Notes: generated by a model not told the origin, from the sequence alone. Shown: positions 1 through 5,851, numbered from the stretch's first letter. The stretch is 6,656 nt of DNA from Capsulimonas sp. (GCA_025963815.1 JAOQAA010000720.1:1-6656), one strand, 5' to 3'. A program made the numbers and translations.

Positions 1-2
1 CT

Positions 3-1220
3 ACGATTTACTCCGACGGAAAAAAAGTTCTTTCCGTACCATTCCACATGATGCCGCTCACAACGGATCAGCTCTTCGGCGAACAGATCGTGGGGTACGG
101 CTCGCAGGGCCTCTTTCTGAACGTTCCCTATTATTACAGTGTCAGCCCCACCAGCACCGGCACGATCTACTTGCGCAACTCCGCAATCGCGGGAGCATCG
201 CTGCAAACAAACGGACCCTCGATTGCAAGCACGAGCGGCGCCCGCCCCGGGGTAGCGCTCGACTTGCAGCAGACGTACAGCCTGGGCGCGGGCGGCCAGG
301 GATCGCTGGTGATGAACAGTCTCACGCGTTCGGATTGGGGCGCGCACTGGCAGCACACGCAGCAGTTCGATTCGCTGACGAACAGCAGCTTCTTTGTCGA
401 CTTTCCCTCGCACCGCAGCGTCTTCGGATCGTCCAATCTCAGCCATCAATTCAAGGATTTCTCGCTCAACTTCAGCGCCTCGGCGAACCGCGATCCCGGT
501 GAGGAAGGTTATTCCTCGTCCGGAACGAGCCTGAGCACCTATCTTCAAACGACCGCGCGTGAGATTGGCAGTACAGGGATCAATTTTGTTTCCACCGCCA
601 ACTGGCAGGCGGGGCGCTCTACGTACACGGTCCCTGGGGCAGACACAGTCGCTCAGTCGCTTAATACTCAGGGCCTGGATTTGCGTTTCTACACCGCGCC
701 GTTCCGTTTCGGCAAGGACACAACCTTAAGCAATTCTTTGACGGTGGGCCAGACTTGGCAGCGCGGCGCTTCGCGCAATGCGCCGATCGTCCTGGGAACT
801 CTGGGTCTTCAGCAGGCCATGCCGATGAAAGGCCGGCTGAACGTGAACTACACCTATCGATACGACCCTCTGCTGAACCACTATTCGGACAGCTCTCTGA
901 TCGGCCACTACAATCAGGCGGCTTCTCAGCATCGGATGAACATCGGCTACAGCTCCACGCCTTCCAAGAAGGTCTCCATGTCGCTGATGGCAAACTTGGG
1001 ATGGCCTCAGAGCACCACCAACATGTATTCGACCCTCAATTACCGGTACAGCGATGATTGGCAGCTGGGGCTCTCGATGTTCCATACTAAGTACTACAAC
1101 AGCACCTTTGACGCCGCGGAGCTGTCGCTCACCCGTCGCATCTTCAACCGCTCGGTAATCTTTACCTACTCGACCGACACGCATAAAGTTCGCTTTGACT
1201 TCGGGGCGGGAACATTCTAA
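3..1220 (+). CDS. Outer-membrane beta-barrel protein, LptD/OstA-like C-terminal part (5' truncated by window edge)
   Basis: The reading frame is open from the first complete codon at base 3, so this is the C-terminal ~405 residues of a longer protein. The ATG at 48 is internal, with no ribosome binding site. After a short segment ending in a proline-rich 'SVPFH' comes 'GLFLNVPYYYSVSP', which resembles the point in LptD/OstA proteins where the periplasmic domain passes into the barrel ('PYYW..SP' type motif). The rest is Ser/Thr/Asn/Tyr-rich, with alternating hydrophobic and polar residues typical of transmembrane beta-strands, such as 'YRYSDDWQLGLSMFH' near the end. The last residue is Phe, the classic C-terminal signature recognised by the BAM complex. 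LptD inserts lipopolysaccharide into the outer leaflet of the outer membrane. Barrel identity is fairly secure; the LptD assignment is inference, and another porin-like barrel is possible because the diagnostic N-terminal domain lies outside the window. Confidence 0.62.
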   Translation, partial: TIYSDGKKVLSVPFHMMPLTTDQLFGEQIVGYGSQGLFLNVPYYYSVSPTSTGTIYLRNSAIAGASLQTNGPSIASTSGARPGVALDLQQTYSLGAGGQGSLVMNSLTRSDWGAHWQHTQQFDSLTNSSFFVDFPSHRSVFGSSNLSHQFKDFSLNFSASANRDPGEEGYSSSGTSLSTYLQTTAREIGSTGINFVSTANWQAGRSTYTVPGADTVAQSLNTQGLDLRFYTAPFRFGKDTTLSNSLTVGQTWQRGASRNAPIVLGTLGLQQAMPMKGRLNVNYTYRYDPLLNHYSDSSLIGHYNQAASQHRMNIGYSSTPSKKVSMSLMANLGWPQSTTNMYSTLNYRYSDDWQLGLSMFHTKYYNSTFDAAELSLTRRIFNRSVIFTYSTDTHKVRFDFGAGTF

Positions 1221-1236
1221 ACCCGCCCATTCTTGA
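1204..1236 (+). terminator. Probable intrinsic terminator of the barrel gene
   Basis: GGGCGGG (1204-1210) pairs perfectly with CCCGCCC (1222-1228) across an 11-nt loop that contains the stop codon (1218-1220). The stem is followed by ATTCTT, a weak U-tract that merges into the -35 box of the next promoter. The 7-bp all-G/C stem is strong but the poor U-tract lowers confidence. Confidence 0.5.
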
Positions 1237-1262
1237 CACCCCCCTCACCGCTATGCTATGAT
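1233..1262 (+). promoter_or_regulatory. Sigma-70-type promoter of the TPR-tgt operon
   Basis: There is a consensus -35 TTGACA (1233-1238), an 18-bp spacer and TATGAT (1257-1262) as the -10. A second TATGCT at 1252-1257 is too close to the -35 to be used with it. Transcription would start near 1269, giving a leader of about 35 nt before the ATG at 1304. This rules out the in-frame TTG at 1268 as the start of the TPR gene. Confidence 0.8.
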
Positions 1263-1288
1263 CAGTTTTGCATTGCGCGGACGGCGTC

Positions 1289-1294
1289 AGGAGG
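1289..1294 (+). promoter_or_regulatory. Shine-Dalgarno sequence fixing the TPR gene start
   Basis: A perfect AGGAGG lies 9 nt upstream of the ATG at 1304. It lies inside the reading frame that extends upstream to TTG 1268, so it supports the shorter 309-residue product. Confidence 0.85.
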
Positions 1295-1303
1295 TTGGCC
1301 GCT

Positions 1304-2233
1304 ATGTCCATGCTGGGACGATTGTTTGGTTTCGGACGGAATGAGCATTACGACCGGGGCATCCGGCTCTTCGATCAAGGGCTGTACGAAGAAGCCATTG
1401 CGGAACTGAATGAAGTCGTGAAAAAGGGCGCTCGCTCAGATGCGCTCACTCAGCGGCTGTCGTCGTTCTATATCGCGGAGGCGTACGCCAATCTCGGCAC
1501 GGCCGCGCTTCAGGGCCGCGCCTACGAGAAAGCGCGCGAGGCGCTGGGGCAGGCGCTCGCGATCAATCCTCACTACGCCGATCTTCACCACCACTACGGC
1601 TACGCCTGCCGGATGTCCGGCCACGGCGTCGAGGCGATTGCGGCGTTTGAGAACGCCCTGCGCATCAATCCCCGTTTTGCCAAGGCCAGTCTGGGATTGG
1701 GGCTGGCGCTCTACGACGCGGGACGCGCGCAGGACGCGCTCGCCAAGGTTCAGGAGGCCGCAGGGCTGGACCGGGCTTATGAGACGCCAGAGTATACGCG
1801 CGGCCTGACGGCGCACGCCGCCGGCGACTTCGCCGAAGCCCTCGCCGAGTTCGAAAAAGTCGCGGAACTGGATGTCGACGATATCGCGTTCCATGGCAAG
1901 CTGGGCGCGGATCTCTATCGCCGAGGCATGTACGAAGAAGCCGCCTCCGAGTTCCGCAAGGCGCTGGAGCTGAACGGCAACTATGCAGACCTGCGCAACC
2001 ATCTCGGGGTCACGCTGAACGCACAGCGGCTTTACGACGAGGCCGTCCGGGAGTTCGAAGAAGCGCTGCGTATCAATCCCCGGTACGTCGAGGCGCGCAC
2101 GAACCTTGCTCTGACCCTGGAAGCCGCAGGCCGGATGTCCGAAGCGAAGGCCGAGTTCCACCGCGTTCTGGAAATCGATCCCGCCAACACCGTGGCGCAG
2201 GGACGTCTCACGGAGATCGACCCGCAGCAGTAA
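1304..2233 (+). CDS. Tetratricopeptide repeat (TPR) protein
   Basis: This 309-residue protein consists almost entirely of TPR units. I count about eight: residues ~15-48, 54-91, 92-125, 126-159, 160-193, 194-227, 228-261 and 262-295. They carry the usual pattern of small residues at helix contacts and 'AL.INP.Y/F' at the repeat ends (for example 'ALAINPHY', 'ALRINPRF', 'ALRINPRY', 'VLEIDPAN'). There is no signal peptide, apart from a short hydrophobic start 'MSMLGRLFGFG', and no membrane segment, so it is probably cytoplasmic. TPR arrays bind partner proteins, and no catalytic domain is visible, so the partner is unknown. The start is set by AGGAGG at 1289 and the promoter at 1233. The gene is followed 4 bp later by tgt and is almost certainly cotranscribed with it, but the TPR fold gives no direct functional link to tRNA modification. 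Confidence 0.9.
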   Translation: MSMLGRLFGFGRNEHYDRGIRLFDQGLYEEAIAELNEVVKKGARSDALTQRLSSFYIAEAYANLGTAALQGRAYEKAREALGQALAINPHYADLHHHYGYACRMSGHGVEAIAAFENALRINPRFAKASLGLGLALYDAGRAQDALAKVQEAAGLDRAYETPEYTRGLTAHAAGDFAEALAEFEKVAELDVDDIAFHGKLGADLYRRGMYEEAASEFRKALELNGNYADLRNHLGVTLNAQRLYDEAVREFEEALRINPRYVEARTNLALTLEAAGRMSEAKAEFHRVLEIDPANTVAQGRLTEIDPQQ

Positions 2234-2237
2234 GTTT

Positions 2238-3386
2238 ATGACATCATTCATCCTCAAAGGCGCGTCGTCCGATACGGATGCGCGCCGCGGCGAGTTGCGG
2301 TTGCCGCACGCGTCCCTCCCCATCCAAACGCCGGTCTTCATGCCGGTCGGCACCCTCGGCACCGTCAAGGCGATGACCCAGGAAGAGGTTTCCGGGCTCG
2401 GCTTCTCGCTGATCCTGGGGAACACCTACCACTTGTACCTGCGGCCCGGCCACGAACTCGTGCGCCGCGCCGGCGGCCTGCACAAGTTCATCGCGTGGGA
2501 TGGGGCGATGCTCACCGACAGCGGCGGCTTCCAAGTCTTCTCGCTGCAAGACCTGCGTAAGATCACAGAGGACGGCGCGGCGTTCAAATCGCATATTGAC
2601 GGATCCCAGCACTTCTTCAGCCCCGAGCGCTCAATCGAAGTCCAGCACGCCCTCGGCGCCGACATCATCATGGCGTTCGATGAGTGCCCGCCGTATCCCA
2701 GCACCTACGAACAGACCCAAACGGCTACCGAGCGCACCCATCGCTGGCTGACGCGCTGCGTGGCTTACCACAACGAGCAGGGCAGCGAGCAGCTGCTCTT
2801 CGGCATCGCCCAGGGCGGCACGTACGAAAGTCTGCGCATCGAAAGCGCGCAGTTCATCGCCTCTCAGGACACGCCGGGAATCGCGATCGGCGGCGTGTCC
2901 GTCGGCGAGCCGCCGGAAAAGATGCTCGAAGCCGTCTCGTGGAGCATGCCCCATATCCCAAAGGAGAAGCCGCGCTATCTGATGGGGGTGGGGACCCCTC
3001 AAGATATCCTCCAGGCGGTCGCGCAGGGGGTAGACATGTTCGACTGTGTCCTGCCGACTCGTCTTGGCCGCACGGGCACGTTTTACACGACGCGTGGACG
3101 TATTAATATCAAGGGAAGCCGATACACCGAAGACTTCGGCCCGGTGGACCCGGACTGCGCCTGCGCCGTCTGCCGCCGCTATTCGGCAGCGTATTTACGG
3201 CACCTCTATAAGTGCAATGAGATCCTTGCGTCTCGTTTGACAACGTATCACAACCTGGCGCATTACGCCCAGCTGATGGCTGACATTCGCGACGCCATCG
3301 AGCGTGACGACTATGCGGCGTTTGTCAAAAATAGACTGGAATTGTATGGCCGGAAAAATGATATGAAAATCGAGGAATTGGCTTGA
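2238..3386 (+). CDS. tgt: Queuine/preQ1 tRNA-guanine transglycosylase (bacterial Tgt)
   Basis: Tgt exchanges guanine at wobble position 34 of tRNAs with GUN anticodons (Asp, Asn, His, Tyr) for preQ1, the first tRNA-bound step of queuosine synthesis. The 382 residues match the usual ~370-380 of bacterial Tgt. Key sites by family comparison are D94 in 'TDSGGFQVFSL' (general acid/base), D148 in 'AFDECPPYP' (base recognition), 'GIAQGG' at 189-194, 'GIAIGGVSVGE' at 214-224, and nucleophile D269 in 'DMFDCVLPTR'. The zinc site is intact: C307, C309, C312 and H338, with the normal C312-to-H338 spacing of 26. It starts 4 bp after the TPR stop without a strong Shine-Dalgarno sequence of its own, which suggests translational coupling. 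The TGA stop (3384-3386) lies inside the -35 box of the next promoter. No queuosine synthesis genes (queA, queCDEF) are in the window. Confidence 0.97.
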   Translation: MTSFILKGASSDTDARRGELRLPHASLPIQTPVFMPVGTLGTVKAMTQEEVSGLGFSLILGNTYHLYLRPGHELVRRAGGLHKFIAWDGAMLTDSGGFQVFSLQDLRKITEDGAAFKSHIDGSQHFFSPERSIEVQHALGADIIMAFDECPPYPSTYEQTQTATERTHRWLTRCVAYHNEQGSEQLLFGIAQGGTYESLRIESAQFIASQDTPGIAIGGVSVGEPPEKMLEAVSWSMPHIPKEKPRYLMGVGTPQDILQAVAQGVDMFDCVLPTRLGRTGTFYTTRGRINIKGSRYTEDFGPVDPDCACAVCRRYSAAYLRHLYKCNEILASRLTTYHNLAHYAQLMADIRDAIERDDYAAFVKNRLELYGRKNDMKIEELA

Positions 3387-3411
3387 CACAGCCCCAAGAG
3401 TGTGATATATT
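3383..3411 (+). promoter_or_regulatory. Strong sigma-70-type promoter overlapping the tgt stop codon
   Basis: TTGACA (3383-3388), a 17-bp spacer and TATATT (3406-3411) form a near-consensus promoter. A TGn extension at 3403-3405 is immediately upstream of the -10. The predicted start is near 3418. No convincing ORF follows before the terminator at 3475-3518, so the expected product is a short RNA. Confidence 0.72.
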
Positions 3412-3417
3412 GGTGTT

Positions 3418-3518
3418 GGCGTAACGACGCGTTCGATCTCCACATAAAGTGCGAGTCCTCGCGCACATGTAAAATCAGGCATCCAGCGTACCCCCGCGCT
3501 GGATGCCTGAATTTATTT
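3418..3518 (+). ncRNA. Candidate ~100-nt small RNA between tgt and its terminator
   Basis: The unit is bounded by a near-consensus promoter (3383-3411) and a strong intrinsic terminator. The predicted transcript holds three hairpins in a row. They are GCGT/ACGC with an AACG tetraloop (3419-3430); ACAT plus GTGCG paired with CGCAC plus ATGT, with an AAA bulge on the 5' side (3442-3470); and the terminator stem (3475-3510). No ribosome binding site with a start codon is visible. The class is unknown: it is too short for typical 6S RNA and it does not fold as a tRNA. The 3' end assumes termination after the ATTTATTT tract. Expression is not shown by sequence alone. Confidence 0.5.
3475..3518. 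terminator. Bidirectional intrinsic terminator
   Basis: A perfect 14-bp stem (3475-3488 with 3497-3510) with an 8-nt loop TACCCCCG is followed by ATTTATTT on the plus strand and preceded by AAAA at 3471-3474, which reads as TTTT on the minus strand. It can therefore end plus-strand transcripts (tgt operon and candidate small RNA) and the convergent minus-strand gene that stops at 3553. Confidence 0.9.
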
Positions 3519-3552
3519 AAGTGCTGGCTTTTTCGGGGCCGCTTGGTTCCTA

Positions 3553-3843
3553 TCAGTCGTCGAGTTCTTCATCCCCCAGGTCCGGCTTCGCAATGGTCAC
3601 GCGTACGGAATCTTCCACGAACTTCGAAACCACTTCTTCAATTCCCAGTGCGTCGATCTGCTGCTGCAGGGTGTTGATTTGGCGGCTTAGGCCCGCCAAT
3701 ACGCTCAGATCGCTCTCCTGCTCGCGCTGATTGACAAGGGCGCGCAGCCGGTCGGTCAGTGACAGCCGCAATGCGCGCCACTCCGAGGCCCGGGGATTGT
3801 CGCCCATAAACTCGTTCAATGCATCTTCGGTATTCCCCGCCAT
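3553..3843 (-). CDS. Small acidic helical protein of unknown function (probable coiled coil)
   Basis: I do not recognise this 96-residue protein. The ATG at 3843 is chosen over an in-frame GTG at 3882 because GAGAGGA lies 9 nt upstream of it, while the GTG has no ribosome binding site. The sequence looks almost wholly helical. Residues ~44-82 ('LAGLSRQINTLQQQIDALG' and onward) have heptad-like spacing of Leu/Ile/Val suggesting a coiled coil. The tail is strongly acidic ('DLGDEELDD'). There is no signal peptide, membrane segment or cysteine. It runs against its neighbours, converging on tgt across the terminator at 3475-3518 and diverging from flgF. Its position beside flagellar genes allows a flagellar chaperone or regulator role, but nothing in the sequence proves it. 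I found no clear promoter on the minus strand. Confidence 0.75.
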   Translation of the reverse strand: MAGNTEDALNEFMGDNPRASEWRALRLSLTDRLRALVNQREQESDLSVLAGLSRQINTLQQQIDALGIEEVVSKFVEDSVRVTIAKPDLGDEELDD

Positions 3844-3918
3844 AGTTGCCGATCCTCTCGTCTCCAAAGCCAAAATTCCCACTCAAAAGTTTTACCCAAA
3901 ATCCGGTACTTTTTCCAC

Positions 3919-3946
3919 TAAAGATCCCGCGCACACTGCCCGATAA
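3919..3946 (+). promoter_or_regulatory. Sigma-28/FliA (SigD)-like promoter upstream of flgF
   Basis: TAAA (3919-3922, continuing GATC) and CCCGATAA (3939-3946, followed by T) are separated by 16 bp. The known flagellar sigma consensus is TAAA, 14-16 bp, GCCGATAA/T. The flgG promoter at 4735-4762 has the same layout, which supports both. Transcription would start near 3953, just downstream of the ATG at 3949. Confidence 0.72.
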
Positions 3947-3948
3947 TC

Positions 3949-4737
3949 ATGTTAGAACAAGTATCGGGAAGGGAAACACCGGCCATAACACGCGGAATAT
4001 ATACAGCGGCCAGCGGAATGCTCGCCAACGAACAGGCCCAGGATGCGATCGCGCACAATTTAGCCAACGTGAACACCACGGGCTATAAGCAGGATATTCC
4101 CTGCTTTTCCGCTTTCCAGAGCATGCTCCTGCAAAAGACCAGCCAGGATCGCGGTCAAGTCGGTTCGCTGGGAAACGGCGGCTCCGTCTACAAGCTTGCG
4201 ACTGACTATACCGGCGGCGCTCTCCAAAAGACCAACAGCCCGCTCGATGTCGCGCTGAGCGGCGACGCTTTTCTCGAAGTGCAGACCCCGCAAGGTATCC
4301 GCTTCACCCGCGACGGATCGATGACGCTGAACGCGCAGGGAGAGCTCGTGCTGATGAAGAGCGGCGCCCAGGTGCTGGACAGCAGCAACCGGCCGATCTC
4401 CATCCCGCAGAATGCGAAGAACATCTCGATCGGCCTGGACGGCCAGATCACCGCAGACGGACGCAGCGTCGCGACGCTCGGCCTGGCGGGAATTTCCAGC
4501 CAGGATAACGCGACCAAAGTCGGCGACAACATGGTCACTGTTTCTTCCCAGGTCCGTCCCGCTTCCAGCGGCTCGCAGGTCCGCCAGGGTTTCCTGGAAA
4601 CGGCGAACGTCAGTATTGTCGGCGACATGGTCTCCATGATCGCGGTGCTGCGCGCTTATGAGACCGATCAGAAGATGCTCCAGACCGAAGACGAAGCGAC
4701 CGGCAAGGCCGTGAACGAAGTCGCCCGAGTCCAGTAA
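3949..4737 (+). CDS. flgF: Flagellar basal-body distal rod protein FlgF (start uncertain)
   Basis: This is an axial rod protein exported by the flagellar type III system and placed between proximal rod and FlgG. Counted from ATG 3949 it has 262 residues. The rod-family N-terminal helix 'GIYTAASGMLANEQAQ' with 'NLANVNTTGYK' lies at residues 16-47, and the C-terminal helical domain with 'RQGFLETANVSIVGDMVSMI..LRAYETDQKM' at ~212-243. The middle region has the usual 'FTRDGSMTLN' and 'ISIGLDGQI' motifs. It precedes a clear FlgG, which is the main reason for choosing FlgF. The ATG at 3949 has no Shine-Dalgarno sequence and lies at or upstream of the predicted transcription start. The next in-frame ATG (4018) would remove part of the conserved export/assembly helix. 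An in-frame ATA at 3985 follows AAGGGA (3969-3974) by 10 nt and would give the family-typical 250-residue protein. Function is confident; the N-terminus is not. Confidence 0.9.
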   Translation: MLEQVSGRETPAITRGIYTAASGMLANEQAQDAIAHNLANVNTTGYKQDIPCFSAFQSMLLQKTSQDRGQVGSLGNGGSVYKLATDYTGGALQKTNSPLDVALSGDAFLEVQTPQGIRFTRDGSMTLNAQGELVLMKSGAQVLDSSNRPISIPQNAKNISIGLDGQITADGRSVATLGLAGISSQDNATKVGDNMVTVSSQVRPASSGSQVRQGFLETANVSIVGDMVSMIAVLRAYETDQKMLQTEDEATGKAVNEVARVQ

Positions 4738-4762
4738 AGATTTTTCGTCATTCCGCCGATAA
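4735..4762 (+). promoter_or_regulatory. Sigma-28/FliA (SigD)-like promoter of flgG
   Basis: TAAA (4735-4738, continuing GATT) and a perfect GCCGATAA (4755-4762) are separated by 16 bp. The TAAA contains the flgF stop codon TAA (4735-4737). With a start near 4769 the flgG mRNA would have a leader of about 110 nt. Confidence 0.8.
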
Positions 4763-4781
4763 TAAAACGGCAATCACTTTC

Positions 4782-4851
4782 TCGGCTGGACTGTCCGCAT
4801 TCGTGCTGACGGAAGCCGATCGACCCGCCGCCCACGACTTGGGCGTCGATC
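4782..4851 (+). other. Hairpin-rich 5' leader of flgG
   Basis: The predicted leader can form TCGGCT (4782-4787) with AGCCGA (4814-4819), enclosing GCA-TTCG-TGC (4797-4806). It can also form GATCGAC (4818-4824) with GTCGATC (4845-4851), stacked on GCCCA/TGGGC (4830-4834 with 4840-4844). The two outer stems share bases 4818-4819, so they partly compete. The second ends 9 nt before the AGGAG ribosome binding site (4861-4865). No U-tract follows, so it is not a terminator. A regulatory role is inference. Confidence 0.4.
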
Positions 4852-4877
4852 AAAAACGCTAGGAGAAATACGCTACT

Positions 4878-5660
4878 ATGATGCGCGCACTCTACACGTC
4901 GGCTACCGGCATGATGGCTCAACAGATGAATATGGACGTTGTCGCTAATAACCTGGCGAACGTCAACACCACCGGCTTCAAGCGAAGCCGCGCGGACTTC
5001 GAAGATTTGCTTTACCAGGAAATGCGCCCCGCCGGTTCGGTCGTCGCCCAGGGCGCGACGGCGCCCACCGGCATTGAAGTCGGCCTCGGCGTCAAAGCCG
5101 GCGCCACGGTCACGATGTTCGAGCAGGGCACGTTCCAAAACACCGGACAGAGCCTCGATATCGCCATCGAAGGCGATGGGTTCTACAAAGTCCTGCTGCC
5201 GGACGGCGGAAGCGGCTACACTCGTGACGGCGCCTTCAAGCGTGACAATCAGGGCAAGGTCGTCAACTCCGACGGAATGGCTCTCCAGCCGGAGATCACC
5301 ATCCCGGATGGCGCCACCAGTGTCTCGATCGGCAAGGACGGCACGGTGAACGCGACGATTGCCGGCGTGGCGTCTCCGATCGGTAAGATCACCCTCACCC
5401 GCTTCCCGAACCCGGCCGGCTTGTCTCATATCGGCGGCAACAACTTCAAAGCCAGCGACGCTTCCGGAACCGCAGTCGACGGCACCCCGGGCCAAGAGGG
5501 CTTCGGAACGATTGCTCAGGGCATGCTCGAAATGTCCAACGTCCAGATCGTGCAGGAGATGGTCAATATGATCACCGCCCAGCGCGCCTACGAAACCAAT
5601 TCCAAATCCATCCAGACGGCGGACGAAATGCTCTCCACCGCCAACCAGCTGAAGCACTAG
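4878..5660 (+). CDS. flgG: Flagellar basal-body distal rod protein FlgG
   Basis: FlgG is the distal rod protein, the last rod segment, which crosses the P and L rings and joins the hook. The 260 residues equal the E. coli FlgG length. Residues 1-35 carry the rod-family start 'ALYTSATGMMAQQMNMDVVANNLANVNTTGFK'-like region (key stretch 'NNLANVNTTGFK'), followed by 'FEDLLYQEMRPAGS..AQGATAPTG' at ~41-65, the segment characteristic of FlgG. Next come 'GDGFYKVLLPDG' at 99-110, 'YTRDGAFKRD' at 114-123 and the C-terminal domain 'GMLEMSNVQIVQEMVNMI..QRAYETNSK' at ~215-243. The start is the first of two adjacent ATGs, 12 nt after AGGAG (4861-4865). It is preceded by its own sigma-28-like promoter although it follows flgF by 140 bp, so it can be expressed apart from flgF. 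It shares 'NLANVNTTG' with FlgF, as expected of paralogues. Confidence 0.97.
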   Translation: MMRALYTSATGMMAQQMNMDVVANNLANVNTTGFKRSRADFEDLLYQEMRPAGSVVAQGATAPTGIEVGLGVKAGATVTMFEQGTFQNTGQSLDIAIEGDGFYKVLLPDGGSGYTRDGAFKRDNQGKVVNSDGMALQPEITIPDGATSVSIGKDGTVNATIAGVASPIGKITLTRFPNPAGLSHIGGNNFKASDASGTAVDGTPGQEGFGTIAQGMLEMSNVQIVQEMVNMITAQRAYETNSKSIQTADEMLSTANQLKH

Positions 5661-5680
5661 GCGAATTAATTCGCGCCTAG
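5657..5680. repeat. Inverted repeat at the flgG stop codon
   Basis: CTAGGCG (5657-5663, containing the TAG stop) pairs with CGCCTAG (5674-5680). A perfect 14-bp palindrome, GCGAATTAATTCGC, is nested at 5661-5674. The stem can extend outward with GCAC (5654-5657) and GTGC (5683-5686) across an AAG bulge. There is no following U-tract, so it is not a standard intrinsic terminator. An RNA 3'-end stabiliser or a protein-binding palindrome are both possible. Confidence 0.6.
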
Positions 5681-5684
5681 AAGT

Positions 5685-5783
5685 GCACGAGCGCCCAAAG
5701 GGCGCCCGCCTCCGCCGACTCCAGAAAAGAAGCGCAATCGCAAGGTTTCTGGAGTACCCGAAGGGGGGACATCGTGCTCTTTT
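5685..5783 (+). other. Possible multi-branched structured RNA in the flgG-flgA gap
   Basis: GCACGA (5685-5690) pairs with TCGTGC (5772-5777), enclosing three local hairpins. They are GCGCCC-AAA-GGGCGC (5691-5705); a perfect 10-bp stem 5718-5727 with 5746-5755, whose loop holds GCG-CAAT-CGC (5732-5741); and CCC-GAA-GGG (5757-5765). The closing stem is followed by TCTTTT. A further hairpin GCGAT-TTCA-ATCGC lies just beyond (5788-5801, also part of the near-palindrome GCGATT-TC-AATCGC). The layout could be a cis-regulatory leader of flgA, a processed or attenuated flgG 3' end, or a dispersed palindromic repeat. I see no match to an RNA class I know. The pairing is read directly; function is inference. 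Confidence 0.45.
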
Positions 5784-5851
5784 AGCCGCGATTTCAATCG
5801 CCGGGCAATGATGCACTGCCTGCTTCGCTTTTCGGCTGGAGGAATGAGATT

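Noticed and set aside
1268..1303. Upstream TTG start for the TPR protein
   Set aside because: It falls at the predicted transcription start and lacks a ribosome binding site, whereas ATG 1304 has a perfect AGGAGG.
1436..2425. 329-codon open frame on the minus strand across the TPR gene and the start of tgt
   Set aside because: It overlaps two well-supported genes and its composition mirrors their codons; no independent evidence for it.
3418..3470. tRNA, suggested by GTTCGATC resembling a T-loop
   Set aside because: The flanking bases do not form the 5-bp T-stem, and no acceptor stem or anticodon arm can be drawn.
3402..3677. Plus-strand 91-codon frame starting in the -10 region after tgt
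   Set aside because: The start is upstream of the predicted transcript, there is no ribosome binding site, it runs through the terminator hairpin, and it overlaps the minus-strand gene.
5685..5783. Cyclic-di-GMP (GEMM-I) riboswitch before flgA, an attractive idea for a motility gene
   Set aside because: The conserved CACAGGGCAAACC-type core and the tetraloop/receptor arrangement are not present.
4668..5816. 382-codon open frame on the minus strand across flgG
   Set aside because: It lies opposite a certain flgG, has an Arg/Ala/Gly-rich composition typical of antisense frames in GC-rich DNA, and shows no recognisable motif or ribosome binding site.
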